A DNA stretch of 64,000 bases from Desulfurispora thermophila DSM 16022. GTDB taxonomy: Bacteria > Bacillota > Desulfotomaculia > Desulfotomaculales > Desulfurisporaceae. The stretch lies in assembly GCF_000376385.1 (NCBI RefSeq), contig NZ_AQWN01000008.1, forward strand, positions 62,001 to 126,000, written 5' to 3'. The number at the start of each line of letters is the position of its first letter. The stretch's first letter is position 1. Shown in pieces: positions 15,598-24,229 of the stretch. The position numbers and the translations under genes are program-made. Below the pieces are notes generated by a model that was not told the DNA's origin, made no database searches, and worked only from the letters and a program-made list of their open reading frames with translations.

Positions 15598-15868
15598 TGG
15601 CCTTAAGACACCTCTCTTTTGGTTCGCGCTCGGGTCAATATCCAGACAGGATTATTTTCTGGTAAAGAGAGGCATGTTATGCATCGGGTGGGGAGTGGTT
15701 TTGTTATTCTGCGGCCAATGCTGAAAGAGTAATTGTTTTTCTTAGGAGGAAAAAGTGCATCGGTGGAAAAATTATCATTTGTAGGAGAAAATAATGTTTT
15801 CTTATTTGTATTTTGCCGGTGCCGCCGGCGGCACCGGCCGGACAAACATATAAAGGCAGGTAGAGAAA
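15598..15868. other. divergent intergenic region between hndA and the MFS gene
   Basis: Contains an inverted repeat CCTCTCTTT (15611-15619) / AAAGAGAGG (15664-15672) just upstream of hndA, AT-rich promoter-like sequence from about 15720 to 15815, and a perfect palindrome at 15815-15838. No gene seen. Confidence 0.5.
15815..15838. promoter_or_regulatory. perfect 24-bp palindrome before the MFS transporter
   Basis: The left half is GCCGGTGCCGCC and the right half is its exact reverse complement, GGCGGCACCGGC. It ends 30 bases before the ATG of the transporter and lies between an AT-rich promoter-like stretch and the ribosome site, so it fits an operator for a TetR- or MarR-type repressor or an RNA hairpin masking initiation. 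No repressor gene is adjacent. Confidence 0.5.
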
Positions 15869-17299
15869 ATGAAACCGCAAACTGGAGCATCAATTTCCAA
15901 TAAGCAGGACATCAACAGCCAGCTGCAAAAATACACCCTGCTGGCTGTGATGCTGGGCTCTTTCCTTACGCCCTTCAACGGCAGCGCGGTCAACCTGGCC
16001 ATTCCGGCCATCGGGCGGGAACTGGGGGCCAGCGCCGTGCAGCTGGGTTGGGTGGCCACGGCTTTTTTGCTGGCCTCGGCAGCCTTTTTGGTACCCTTTG
16101 GCCGGGCGGCCGATTTGCTGGGGCGCAAAAAGGTTTTTGCCACCGGTCTGACCCTTTTTGGCCTCACCTCTCTGGCCTGTGCCCTCAGTCACACCATTGG
16201 GATGCTGCTGATCAGCCGCGCTCTGCAGGGGGCGGCCAGTGCCATGATGTTCGGCACGGGCATGGCCATGCTCACCTCGGTCTACCCCCCGCAGCAGCGG
16301 GGCCGGGTGCTGGGCCTGTCTGTGTCCACAACATATCTCGGCCTGTCCCTGGGGCCGGTGCTGGGCGGCTTTTTGAGCTATCAGCTGGGCTGGCGGTCCA
16401 TCTTTTACTTCACCGCCCTGCTGGCCCTGGTTGCGGCGGCGGTGGCACTGCTTAAAGTGCGGCAGGAGTGGCGGGGGGCGGAGAACGAGCCCTATGACTG
16501 GGCCGGGGCGGCCCTGTACGTGGCCGGTATGCTGCTGTTCATGTACGGCTTTTCCGCTTTAAAAACCGCACCCCAGGCCAGATACAGCCTGCTGGTCGGG
16601 GCACTATTGCTGGTGCTTTTTGTCCGCCAGGAAGTGCAGACGCCCTATCCCGTGCTGCACATGCAACTGCTGCTGAAAAACCGGCTTTTTGCCTTTTCCA
16701 ACCTGGCGGCGCTGATCAACTACAGCGCCACCTTTGCGGTTTCTTTCCTGCTTTCGCTGTACCTGCAGGTGATCCGCGGGTACGACTCGCGCACGGCGGG
16801 CTTTATCCTGCTTTGCCAGCCCGTAATGATGGCGCTGCTGTCGCCTTATGCCGGACGGCTTTCCGACCGGGTGGCGCCGCGTCTCCTGGCCTCCCTGGGC
16901 ATGGGCCTGACAGCGGCCGGTCTTTTGCTGTTTGCTTTTCTTACGCCTGCTACCCCGCCGGTACTGGTGATGGCCAACCTGGTGCTTTTGGGTACGGGCT
17001 TTGCCCTGTTTTCCTCGCCCAACAGCAACGCCGTGATGGGGGCGGTGGAAAGGCGCTTTTACGGCATCGCCTCCTCCATGCTGGGCACCATGCGCCTCAC
17101 CGGTCAGGCCATCAGCATGGCTGTGGCCACCCTGCTCATCGACATATTTATCGGCCACGCCCGCCTTTCCGCCACCCTGGCCAAACCGCTGCTTTCCAGC
17201 CTGCGCCTGGCCTTTGTCATTTTCGCCGCCACCTGTGTGCTGGGCGTGCTGGCTTCACTGGCCCGGGGACCGGGTGGAGAACAGGCGGGGCGAGTTTAA
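15869..17299 (+). CDS. MFS drug-efflux-type transporter (DHA2/EmrB-QacA family)
   Basis: 476 residues with about 14 hydrophobic segments. Visible MFS motifs: SFLTPFNGSAVNLAIPAIGR in TM1, GRAADLLGRKK (motif A) after TM2, RALQGAASAMMFGTG (motif B) in TM4, and LGLSLGPVLGGFL (motif C) in TM5, the mark of proton-coupled exporters. Substrate unknown. Ribosome site AAAGGCAGGTAGAG before ATG 15869. A perfect palindrome just upstream suggests local repression. Confidence 0.88.
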   Translation: MKPQTGASISNKQDINSQLQKYTLLAVMLGSFLTPFNGSAVNLAIPAIGRELGASAVQLGWVATAFLLASAAFLVPFGRAADLLGRKKVFATGLTLFGLTSLACALSHTIGMLLISRALQGAASAMMFGTGMAMLTSVYPPQQRGRVLGLSVSTTYLGLSLGPVLGGFLSYQLGWRSIFYFTALLALVAAAVALLKVRQEWRGAENEPYDWAGAALYVAGMLLFMYGFSALKTAPQARYSLLVGALLLVLFVRQEVQTPYPVLHMQLLLKNRLFAFSNLAALINYSATFAVSFLLSLYLQVIRGYDSRTAGFILLCQPVMMALLSPYAGRLSDRVAPRLLASLGMGLTAAGLLLFAFLTPATPPVLVMANLVLLGTGFALFSSPNSNAVMGAVERRFYGIASSMLGTMRLTGQAISMAVATLLIDIFIGHARLSATLAKPLLSSLRLAFVIFAATCVLGVLASLARGPGGEQAGRV

Positions 17300-17344
17300 G
17301 GGGGCTTAACATATTCATGAGAGTGCTGCTGATTATGTTTAATG

Positions 17345-17371
17345 TTAATTTAATCGCCCCTGTGGTATAAT
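17345..17371 (+). promoter_or_regulatory. possible promoter of glnS
   Basis: TATAAT at 17366-17371 with a weak TTAATT 15 bases upstream. It is in the AT-rich gap between the MFS gene and glnS. Confidence 0.4.
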
Positions 17372-17440
17372 AAATGTTATCATTAATTACCAAATGATCA
17401 TATAAGACCAGAAAACCTCTGTCTGGATAAGGAGACCATC

Positions 17441-19135
17441 ATGAGCAGCGAAAAATCCACCAACTTTATTCAGGCCATCATTGAGGAGGACCTGAAAACC
17501 GGCAAGCACGGTGGCCGGGTGCACACCCGCTTTCCTCCCGAGCCCAACGGCTACCTGCACATTGGCCACGCCAAATCCATCTGCCTGAACTTCGGTCTGG
17601 CCCTGCAGTACGGCGGGCTGTGCAACCTGCGCTTTGACGACACCAACCCCAGCAAGGAAGACATCGAGTATGTGGATTCCATCCAGCGCGATGTGCAGTG
17701 GCTGGGCTTCAGCTGGGACGACCGCCTGTTTTACGCCTCGGATTATTTCGAACAACTGTACGATTACGCTGTGCAGCTGATTAAAATGGGCAAGGCCTAC
17801 GTCTGCGACCTGAGCCCGGAGGAAATCCGCCAGTACCGGGGCACCCTCACCGAGCCGGGCCGGGAAAGCCCCTACAGAGGCCGCAGTGTGGAAGAAAACC
17901 TGGATCTCTTTGCCCGCATGCGGGCGGGCGAGTTTCCCGACGGGGCGCGGGTGCTGCGGGCCAAAATTGACATGGCCTCGCCCAATTTAAACCTGCGCGA
18001 CCCGGTGCTCTATCGCATCCAGCACACCGCCCACCACCGCACGGGGGACAAGTGGTGCATCTATCCCATGTACGACTTTGCCCACCCCCTGTCCGATGCC
18101 ATTGAGGGCATCACCCACTCCATCTGCACGCTGGAGTTCGAGGATCACCGCCCGCTGTACGACTGGCTGCTGGACACGCTGGGCATAAAGCCCCGTCCCT
18201 ACCAGTATGAGTTTGCCCGCTTAAACCTTACCCGCACGGTGATGAGCAAGCGCAAACTGCGCCGGCTGGTGGAGGAGGGCCATGTGCGGGGCTGGGACGA
18301 CCCGCGCTTGCCCACCATTGCCGGACTGCGCCGGCGCGGCTACACGCCCGCGTCCATTCGCCGGTTCTGCGAGCTGATTGGCGTGGCCAGGGCCAACAGC
18401 ATGGTGGATATCGCCCTGCTGGAGCACTGCCTGCGCGAGGACCTGAACTTAAAGGCCCCCCGGCTGATGGCCGTGTTGCGGCCGCTGAAAGTGGTGATTG
18501 AAAACTATCCGGCCGACCGGGTGGAATACCTGGAGGCCGAGTACAACCAGGAGAACCCGGCGCTGGGGACGCGGCAGCTGCCCTTTTCCCGGGTCATTTA
18601 CATCGAGCGGGACGACTTTATGGAAGACCCGCCCAAAAAGTTCTTCCGCCTGGCCCCCGGTAGGGAAGTGCGCTTAAAACACGCCTACATCATCAAGTGC
18701 GAGCGGGTGATCAAGGACGAGACCACGGGGGAAATTATCGAGCTGCGTTGCACTTACGACCCGGAAACCAGGAGCGGCACGCCCCAGGCCGATGCTCGCA
18801 AGGTGAAGGGCACGCTGCACTGGGTGTCCGCCGCCCACGCGGTACCCGCCGAGGTGCGCCTGTACGATCACTTGTTCACTCAGGAAAACCCGGAAGAGGT
18901 GGCCGAGGGCGACTTCACCGCCGCAATAAACCCCCGCTCGCTGGAGGTGCTGGAAAACTGCCTGCTGGAGCCCTCCGTGCAACAGGCCGCACCGGGCAGT
19001 CACTACCAGTTCCTGCGCCACGGCTTTTTCTGTGTGGATCCGGACACCCGCCCGGGCCGCCTGGTGTTCAACCGCAGCGTTTCCTTGAAAGACTCCTGGG
19101 CCAAAATACAGCAGGGGGGAAGAGCCGGTAAATAA
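17441..19135 (+). CDS. glnS: glutaminyl-tRNA synthetase
   Basis: 564 residues, class I aminoacyl-tRNA synthetase. HIGH motif as HIGHA at residues 40-44 after [15 protein letters not shown] variant of KMSKS near 268; the GlnRS-specific catalytic core ([40 protein letters not shown]) and the two C-terminal beta-barrel domains for anticodon reading ([20 protein letters not shown]) are all present, so it is a true GlnRS and not a GluRS. Most Bacillota make Gln-tRNA through GatCAB; a GlnRS is less usual here and points to an ancient transfer. It ends in a strong terminator that uses its own stop codon. Confidence 0.95.
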   Translation: MSSEKSTNFIQAIIEEDLKTGKHGGRVHTRFPPEPNGYLHIGHAKSICLNFGLALQYGGLCNLRFDDTNPSKEDIEYVDSIQRDVQWLGFSWDDRLFYASDYFEQLYDYAVQLIKMGKAYVCDLSPEEIRQYRGTLTEPGRESPYRGRSVEENLDLFARMRAGEFPDGARVLRAKIDMASPNLNLRDPVLYRIQHTAHHRTGDKWCIYPMYDFAHPLSDAIEGITHSICTLEFEDHRPLYDWLLDTLGIKPRPYQYEFARLNLTRTVMSKRKLRRLVEEGHVRGWDDPRLPTIAGLRRRGYTPASIRRFCELIGVARANSMVDIALLEHCLREDLNLKAPRLMAVLRPLKVVIENYPADRVEYLEAEYNQENPALGTRQLPFSRVIYIERDDFMEDPPKKFFRLAPGREVRLKHAYIIKCERVIKDETTGEIIELRCTYDPETRSGTPQADARKVKGTLHWVSAAHAVPAEVRLYDHLFTQENPEEVAEGDFTAAINPRSLEVLENCLLEPSVQQAAPGSHYQFLRHGFFCVDPDTRPGRLVFNRSVSLKDSWAKIQQGGRAGK

Positions 19136-19177
19136 ACAGCCGGCCAGAGAAGGTTTTTCTCTGGCCGGCTGTTTTGC
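19135..19177 (+). terminator. rho-independent terminator after glnS (bidirectional)
   Basis: A 17-bp perfect stem (AACAGCCGGCCAGAGAA, 19135-19151, with 19157-19173), loop GGTTT, followed by TTG. The A-rich left flank gives a U-tract on the other strand, so it can also stop the convergent PepSY gene. Confidence 0.9.
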
Positions 19178-19237
19178 CATCAGCCGGGCACTGGCCTTTG
19201 TATTCAGTTCGGGTTGCCGGATGACGCCGGGTTATTG

Positions 19238-19804
19238 TTAATCGGCATCCTCCTGTTCATTATCCGGGCCGTCATGGCTTTCGCCCTGTTCGTTTGCATC
19301 GCTCTGGTTGTTACCGGTGTCATCCGCGGATTCATCTTCGCATTTCAGCACTTTGCCATTACCGGCATCAATCTTCACATCACTAATTCCTTTGGCAGTT
19401 TGCACTTCCACGCTGTAGACTACATTGCCATCTTCATTTTCCAGAGCAACTTTCTGCGCTTTGCCGGGAACGGCGCTCAGCGCGCTGCTTTCCGCCTGGG
19501 CGGCGGTGATTTTGGCCAGGCCGGCCAGCTGTTTGCTTTCCGCCGCTTCCCTGTCGGGGGCGGTGGATTCATTTTCGGCGCTGTCGGAAAATTGTTTGGT
19601 CTGCACAGAACTGGTGTAGGTCACACTGTCTTCCTGTTCCTGCTTTTCCGGTTGGGTTTGATTCTGCCCTTTTTCGACCACTGTTACCGGTGAGGTGGGA
19701 TTGGTCTGGGCCTGGGCTTTGTGCACGCTGTATGAACTCAGAAAAGCAATGGAGCCCAGAATCAGCAGTGAACCGGTTAGAGCGGCGATAATCTTGTTGC
19801 GCAC
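19238..19804 (-). CDS. secreted PepSY-domain (YpeB-like domain) protein
   Basis: About 188 residues. The N-terminus is a signal peptide or anchor (MRNKIIAALTGSLLILGSIA then FLSSYSVHKAQAQ). A low-complexity Gln/Glu/Ser/Thr linker follows, then one PepSY domain near residues 100-160 (KITAAQAESSALSAVPGK; VVYSVEVQTAKGISDVKIDA; NGKVLKC) and an acidic tail. PepSY proteins are thought to inhibit or modulate extracytoplasmic peptidases. GTG 19804 is the start, with ACAGGAGGGATTCC before it. It is divergent from the two-component system at 19971-22049, a common pairing in which the PepSY gene is the target. Confidence 0.85.
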   Translation of the reverse strand: MRNKIIAALTGSLLILGSIAFLSSYSVHKAQAQTNPTSPVTVVEKGQNQTQPEKQEQEDSVTYTSSVQTKQFSDSAENESTAPDREAAESKQLAGLAKITAAQAESSALSAVPGKAQKVALENEDGNVVYSVEVQTAKGISDVKIDAGNGKVLKCEDESADDTGNNQSDANEQGESHDGPDNEQEDAD

Positions 19805-19888
19805 TGGAATCCCTCCTGTAAAATAATAATTCATTGCCCGGCACTGTAAAAATAAAACCACAACAGTATGGGAAGACAATTAAGATGG

Positions 19889-19918
19889 CATTAGAAAAAC
19901 ATTAGAAATAATTCTAAT
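19889..19918. promoter_or_regulatory. direct repeats, likely response-regulator site
   Basis: CATTAGAAA occurs at 19889 and again 11 bases later at 19900; the second copy is also half of the palindrome ATTAGAA-ATAA-TTCTAAT (19901-19918). Direct repeats with an 11-bp period in the gap between a PepSY gene and an OmpR-type regulator are a typical arrangement for that regulator class. Confidence 0.55.
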
Positions 19919-19970
19919 ACTCCTTTAATCTGAGACTGGTAAAATGCGTGGGGGAGGGATGGCTTTTCCC

Positions 19971-20663
19971 ATGGAAGAGAGAGATAGACCGCGTATTCTG
20001 GTGGTGGAGGACGAGCCCGACCTGGCCCGCTTCCTGCAACTGGAATTGAACCATGCCGGTTACCAGGCGGCAACAGCAGCAAATGGATATGAGGCGCTGG
20101 GACGGATGGCCGAAGAATGGGATCTGATAATTCTGGATCTGATGCTGCCCGGTCTGGACGGTCTGGAAGTCTGCCGCCGTATACGCCAGACCAGCGTTGT
20201 ACCTGTCATTATGCTCACGGCCCGCGATTCCGTGGCGGATAAAGTGTGCGGTCTGGACAGCGGTGCGGATGATTACCTGACCAAACCGTTTGCCGTGGAA
20301 GAACTACTGGCCAGGGTGCGGGCGCGGCTTCGCTCTGTGGGAACCGCCCGGCAAAGTGGTGAAAAGATTGTTGTTGGCGATCTGGTAGTCTGTCCCGGTA
20401 CGCGCATGGTGTGGAGAGAAGGGCAATTAATCCAGCTTTCGCGCCGTGAATTTGATTTGCTGGTTTACCTGGCGGAAAACAGCGGGATAGTCTTGAGCCG
20501 CGAAACCATTCTGTCGCGCGTCTGGGGGTATGATTACTACGGCAGCACCAACATTGTGGATGTATATGTCCGTTATTTACGGGCCAAAATAGACGAGCCC
20601 TTTGCCCGGCGGCTGCTGCATACCGTGCGCGGCGTGGGGTATACGTTGCGGGAGGAAATATGA
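19971..20663 (+). CDS. OmpR/PhoB-family response regulator
   Basis: About 230 residues. Receiver domain: RILVVEDEPDLARFL, phospho-acceptor Asp in LIILDLMLPGLDG, Lys in DYLTKPFAVEE. C-terminal winged helix: LSRREFDLLVYLAENSGIVL, SRETILSRVWGYDYYGSTNI, VRGVGYTLREE. It is cotranscribed with the kinase (stop TGA at 20661-20663 abuts the kinase GTG). Start uncertain: ATG 19971 is 13 bases after GGGAGGG; in-frame ATGs at 19944 and 19959 have poorer spacing. Confidence 0.93.
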   Translation: MEERDRPRILVVEDEPDLARFLQLELNHAGYQAATAANGYEALGRMAEEWDLIILDLMLPGLDGLEVCRRIRQTSVVPVIMLTARDSVADKVCGLDSGADDYLTKPFAVEELLARVRARLRSVGTARQSGEKIVVGDLVVCPGTRMVWREGQLIQLSRREFDLLVYLAENSGIVLSRETILSRVWGYDYYGSTNIVDVYVRYLRAKIDEPFARRLLHTVRGVGYTLREEI

Positions 20664-22049
20664 GTGCGTTCGCTCTCCTGGCGATTAACGGTGTGGTATG
20701 CGGTGATTTTGCTCCTGATACTGCTGTTGTGCGGTGTGGCAGCATTCTGGGGCATGCGTTACCTGCTTTATAGCGAGGCGGCACATGAATTGAGCAACGC
20801 TCTGGCTACTCTGCAGCGTTTGGCCGGCTCCGAGCCGGAAAATGGCGACCTGGAGCATATGGATCTGGAAGATCCTGAACTGGTGGTCGTGGCTGATAAT
20901 GGCTTGCTGATGGTACAAATTGTTGCCGCGGATGGGCGGGTTTTAAACAAGTCGCGCTCACTGGGACAAAAATTACTGCCCCGCCAGTACAGTGGGCCCC
21001 CGGCAGTGCTTACATGGGACGGGCAGAAAATAATGCTGGCCGGGGCATGGCTGGCGGGTGGAGCGCGGGTGCAGATAGCCAGACCCCTGGTACGGGAGGA
21101 TGGTTTCTTACACACGCTGTTATTAGTGCTGGCATTGCTGGGTTGTGCCGGCCTGGTGCTGGCGGTGGCCGGTGGCCGGCTGATTTCCCGGGCGGCGCTC
21201 CAGCCGGTGTATCAGCTGATTAACATGGCCCGCCAGATCACCACCAGCGACTTGAGCCGCCGCATACAATTGCCGGTGGTGCGGGATGAGTTGTACCTGC
21301 TGGCGGAAAATTTCAATCAAATGCTGGATCGCCTGGAGCAGGGTTTTAAAAGCCAGCAGGAGTTCGTAACTGCGGCATCACATGACCTGCGCACACCGCT
21401 GACGGTGATAAAGAGCTATACCGATATGCTGCGCCGCTGGGGAAAAGAAGACCCGCAGGTGCTGGAAGAGGCTGTAGTGGCTCTGGGCAGGGCGGTGCAT
21501 GTTATGGAGCGGCTGGTCAATGATTTGCTGCTGCTGGCCCGCATGCAAACCGGCCTGCCGCTAAATATGCTACCGGTCGCCCTGGGTGAGCTGGTCAGCG
21601 AGACCGCGCGCGAGGCTGCGGCAGTGGCGGGGAATGTAACCGTGTACCAGGACGTGCAGGGTAATCCGGTAGTAATGGCCGATGAGCATTATTTACGCCG
21701 CGCGCTCTGGGCACTGGTGGACAACGCTATAAAATACAACCGGCCCCAGGGTGAAGTTGTCATAAAACTGGAGCAAGCTTTGGGACAGACACCGGGGCGG
21801 GCGCAGGCAATTATTTCGGTCACGGATACAGGTCCGGGAATAGCGGAGGAAAAAATACCCAGGCTTTTTGAGCGCTTCTACCGGGGCGACCCGGCCCGCG
21901 GTTCCCGGGGCTTTGGTCTGGGTTTGGCCCTGGCCAGGGAAATTGTGGAGGCTCACAAGGGCAGAATGGAGGTGAGCAGCAGGTTGGGTGAGGGCAGTTG
22001 TTTTAAAATGATTCTACCATTACCGGGACAGGATGATTGCACCAGGTAA
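20664..22049 (+). CDS. sensor histidine kinase
   Basis: 461 residues. TM1 near 10-32 (VWYAVILLLILLLCGVAAFW), extracytoplasmic sensor of about 115 residues, TM2 near 150-172 (LLLVLALLGCAGLVLAV), HAMP, HisKA with phospho-acceptor His in TAASHDLRTPLTVIKSYTDM, and HATPase_c with N box (ALVDNAIKYNR), G1 (DTGPGIAEEKIPRLF), G2 (GFGLGLALAREIVEAH). A membrane sensor for the adjacent OmpR-type regulator; the signal may be envelope stress given the divergent PepSY gene. GTG start directly after the regulator stop. Confidence 0.93.
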   Translation: MRSLSWRLTVWYAVILLLILLLCGVAAFWGMRYLLYSEAAHELSNALATLQRLAGSEPENGDLEHMDLEDPELVVVADNGLLMVQIVAADGRVLNKSRSLGQKLLPRQYSGPPAVLTWDGQKIMLAGAWLAGGARVQIARPLVREDGFLHTLLLVLALLGCAGLVLAVAGGRLISRAALQPVYQLINMARQITTSDLSRRIQLPVVRDELYLLAENFNQMLDRLEQGFKSQQEFVTAASHDLRTPLTVIKSYTDMLRRWGKEDPQVLEEAVVALGRAVHVMERLVNDLLLLARMQTGLPLNMLPVALGELVSETAREAAAVAGNVTVYQDVQGNPVVMADEHYLRRALWALVDNAIKYNRPQGEVVIKLEQALGQTPGRAQAIISVTDTGPGIAEEKIPRLFERFYRGDPARGSRGFGLGLALAREIVEAHKGRMEVSSRLGEGSCFKMILPLPGQDDCTR

Positions 22050-22108
22050 ATAATTAAATTTCAAGATATATCATGGGCAGCTGCAAAAGACATAATATTA
22101 TAAAATTA

Positions 22109-22138
22109 TTGACAAATGTTATTTGATTGTGCTACCAT
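22109..22138 (+). promoter_or_regulatory. promoter of the glycine riboswitch-gcv operon
   Basis: TTGACA at 22109-22114, 18 bases, then TACCAT at 22133-22138 (4/6 to TATAAT). Transcription would start near 22145, about 40 bases before the first aptamer. Confidence 0.7.
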
Positions 22139-22184
22139 TAGGGTGAGTTTGGTTTAGTCTATTGTTAATTGCATACGGCAGGTG

Positions 22185-22466
22185 AATGAAGCAGGCGAGA
22201 GAAGCGGGTGTAAAGCGCCCGGACCGAAGATGTAATCCGCGCCCGGCCGGGGTGGCGGAGAAACTTTCAGGTAAAAGGATCGCCTGCCGACACAGCTCTG
22301 GAAAGTCGCTCCGGGCGACGCCGAAGGAGCAAGCGCTTTTGCAGTGTGCCGGACCCGCGGGAGCAGGGTTTTGCCGGGCAGGGCACAATGGCAAAAGAGT
22401 GAATCTCTCAGGTGAATCAACAGAGCAAAGGCAACAGTGTATTGCCTTTGCTCTGTTTTCTTTTTT
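22185..22466 (+). ncRNA. tandem glycine riboswitch with terminator
   Basis: Two glycine aptamers in series. Aptamer 1: P1 GCAGGCGA (22191-22198) with TCGCCTGC (22280-22287), conserved GAGAGAAGC and AACTTTCAGGTAAAAGGA. Aptamer 2: P1 GCTCTG (22295-22300) with CAGAGC (22421-22426), conserved GCCGAAGGAGCAAGC and GAATCTCTCAGGTGAA. The terminator hairpin 22420-22434 / 22442-22456 plus TTTTCTTTTTT reuses CAGAGC, so P1 of aptamer 2 and the terminator exclude each other. Glycine binding should therefore prevent termination and switch the glycine cleavage operon on. Confidence 0.93.
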
Positions 22467-22671
22467 GTGCAGGGCCGTAAGTTCGGACTGTCGGGTAGCG
22501 GAAGGAAGGCGGAACAGGTCGGAGGCGGAGAGATGGCTGCTTGCCGGAGGAGTTAAAGGGTTAAACTAACACCAGGTTTTAAACGTATACATATAACGGT
22601 TACCCAGGGCAGAGCACTGGTGATGCCGGTATGGCGCAATTAAGGTTAGTATCTGTCAGAAGGGAGTAATA
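22467..22671. other. leader between riboswitch and gcvT
   Basis: 205 bases without a recognisable gene or strong structure; it ends in the gcvT ribosome site AGAAGGGAG. Confidence 0.4.
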
Positions 22672-23781
22672 ATGATGCCGGAAGCCAGAAAAACCCCCCT
22701 TTACGACATGCACCTCAAGCACGGCGGCAAAATGGTGGACTTTGCCGGCTGGCTTTTGCCGGTGGAGTACAGCGGCATTATCCACGAGCACAGAATGGTG
22801 CGGGAAAAGGCCGGCCTGTTCGACGTTTCCCACATGGGGGAAATTGTGGTCAGCGGGCCGCAGGCCGGAGAGTTTTTGCAGTACATGACCACCAACGATG
22901 TGGCCCGCCTGGCCCGGGGGCAGATCTGCTATTCGCTTTTGTGTTATGAAGACGGCGGTGTGGTGGACGACATACTAATTTACAAACTGGGGCCGGAGGA
23001 GTTTCTGCTGGTGGTCAACGCGGCCAACACGGCCAAGGATCTGGCCTGGCTGGAGCAACACGCCCGTCCCGGGGTGCAAATCCGGGATATGTCGAACCAG
23101 TACGCCCAGCTGGCCCTGCAGGGTCCGCGGGCGGAAAAAATCCTGCAGCCCCTGACGGACAAAGACCTGGCCGCTTTGAAATACTACTGGTTTTACCCGC
23201 AGGCGGTGGTAGCGGGCATCCCCTGTCTGCTCTCGCGCACCGGTTACACCGGCGAGCCCGGCTTTGAGCTCTATGTGGCGCCGGAAAAGGCTGCCGCCCT
23301 GTGGGAAGCGCTGCTGGCCGCCGGGGGCGAGGATGTGGTGCCGGCCGGCCTGGGGGCACGGGACACCCTGCGCATGGAGGTCAAGCTGCCCCTGTACGGC
23401 CACGAACTGGGCCCGGACATCACGCCCCTGCAGGCCGGGCTGGGATACTTTGTCAAGCTGGACAAGGGCGACTTTATCGGCCGGGCCGCCCTGCAGGCCG
23501 AAAAAGCGGCCGGACCGGCGCGGCGGCTGGTGGAACTGGTCGCGCTGGAAAAGGGCATCCCCCGCGCCGGCTACCCGGTGCGCTGCCAGGGGAGGGAAGT
23601 GGGCCGCGTCACCAGCGGGGGCTATGCGCCCACCCTGGACAAATTCATCGCCCTGGCCCTGGTGGAGAGCGAGTGCGACCGGCCGGGCGAGATGCTGGAA
23701 ATTGTGGTGCGCGGCCGGGGCATCAAGGCCCGCCTGGAGCGGGGCATTTTTCTGCCGCCTTTTAACCGGCGGGGAAAGTAG
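22672..23781 (+). CDS. gcvT: aminomethyltransferase, T protein of the glycine cleavage system
   Basis: 369 residues. Hallmarks: MVDFAGWLLPVEYSGIIHEH, GLFDVSHMGEI, the THF-binding core around YYWFYPQAVVAGIPCLLSRT and GYTGEPGFELYV, and the C-terminal barrel (RAGYPVRCQGREVGRVTSGG). It takes the aminomethyl group from lipoylated GcvH, releases ammonia and makes 5,10-methylene-THF. First gene of the gcv operon behind a glycine riboswitch. Codons 1 and 2 are both ATG (22672 or 22675). Confidence 0.96.
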   Translation: MMPEARKTPLYDMHLKHGGKMVDFAGWLLPVEYSGIIHEHRMVREKAGLFDVSHMGEIVVSGPQAGEFLQYMTTNDVARLARGQICYSLLCYEDGGVVDDILIYKLGPEEFLLVVNAANTAKDLAWLEQHARPGVQIRDMSNQYAQLALQGPRAEKILQPLTDKDLAALKYYWFYPQAVVAGIPCLLSRTGYTGEPGFELYVAPEKAAALWEALLAAGGEDVVPAGLGARDTLRMEVKLPLYGHELGPDITPLQAGLGYFVKLDKGDFIGRAALQAEKAAGPARRLVELVALEKGIPRAGYPVRCQGREVGRVTSGGYAPTLDKFIALALVESECDRPGEMLEIVVRGRGIKARLERGIFLPPFNRRGK

Positions 23782-23827
23782 TATTTATCAGCAATACATA
23801 CCATACAAAACCAAGGAGGAATCCCCC

Positions 23828-24211
23828 ATGCAAGTAAAAGAAGGACTGTACTACTCCCGCGAACACGAATGGGTGCGGGTGGAAGGCGATCTGGCCTACA
23901 TCGGCATCACCGACCACGCCCAGCACCACCTGGGCGACGTGGTCTACGTGGAACTGCCGGCCGTGGGCAGCAGCTTTGCCGCCCACGAGGTCATCGGCGT
24001 TATCGAATCGGTTAAAGCCGTGGCCGACATGCACACGCCGGTGAGCGGCACGGTGGAGCAGGTGAACAGCGAGCTGGAAGGCCAGCCCCAGCTATTAAAC
24101 AGCGACCCCTACGGGGCCTGGATTGCCTGCCTGCGGCTGGAAAACCCCGCCGAACTTGATGAACTGCTGGACGCCGCCGGGTACGAAGCCTTTTGCCGGG
24201 AACAGGAATAA
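23828..24211 (+). CDS. gcvH: glycine cleavage system H protein
   Basis: 127 residues, the usual length. LYYSREHEWVRVEGDLAYIG, then GDVVYVELPAVGSSF, and the lipoyl-lysine site IESVKAVADMHTPVSGTV (Lys near residue 63). Carries the aminomethyl intermediate between GcvP, GcvT and Lpd. ATG 23828 after AAGGAGGAATCCCCC; a much longer in-frame extension upstream overlaps gcvT and is not real. Confidence 0.96.
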   Translation: MQVKEGLYYSREHEWVRVEGDLAYIGITDHAQHHLGDVVYVELPAVGSSFAAHEVIGVIESVKAVADMHTPVSGTVEQVNSELEGQPQLLNSDPYGAWIACLRLENPAELDELLDAAGYEAFCREQE

Positions 24212-24229
24212 GCGAAAGGGGGAAGCGCC

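Noticed and set aside
22119-22569. Open frames on both strands over the glycine riboswitch
   Set aside because: The sequence is fully explained by two aptamers and a terminator.
23264-23827. N-terminal extension of gcvH
   Set aside because: Overlaps gcvT out of frame and makes H protein 188 residues too long.
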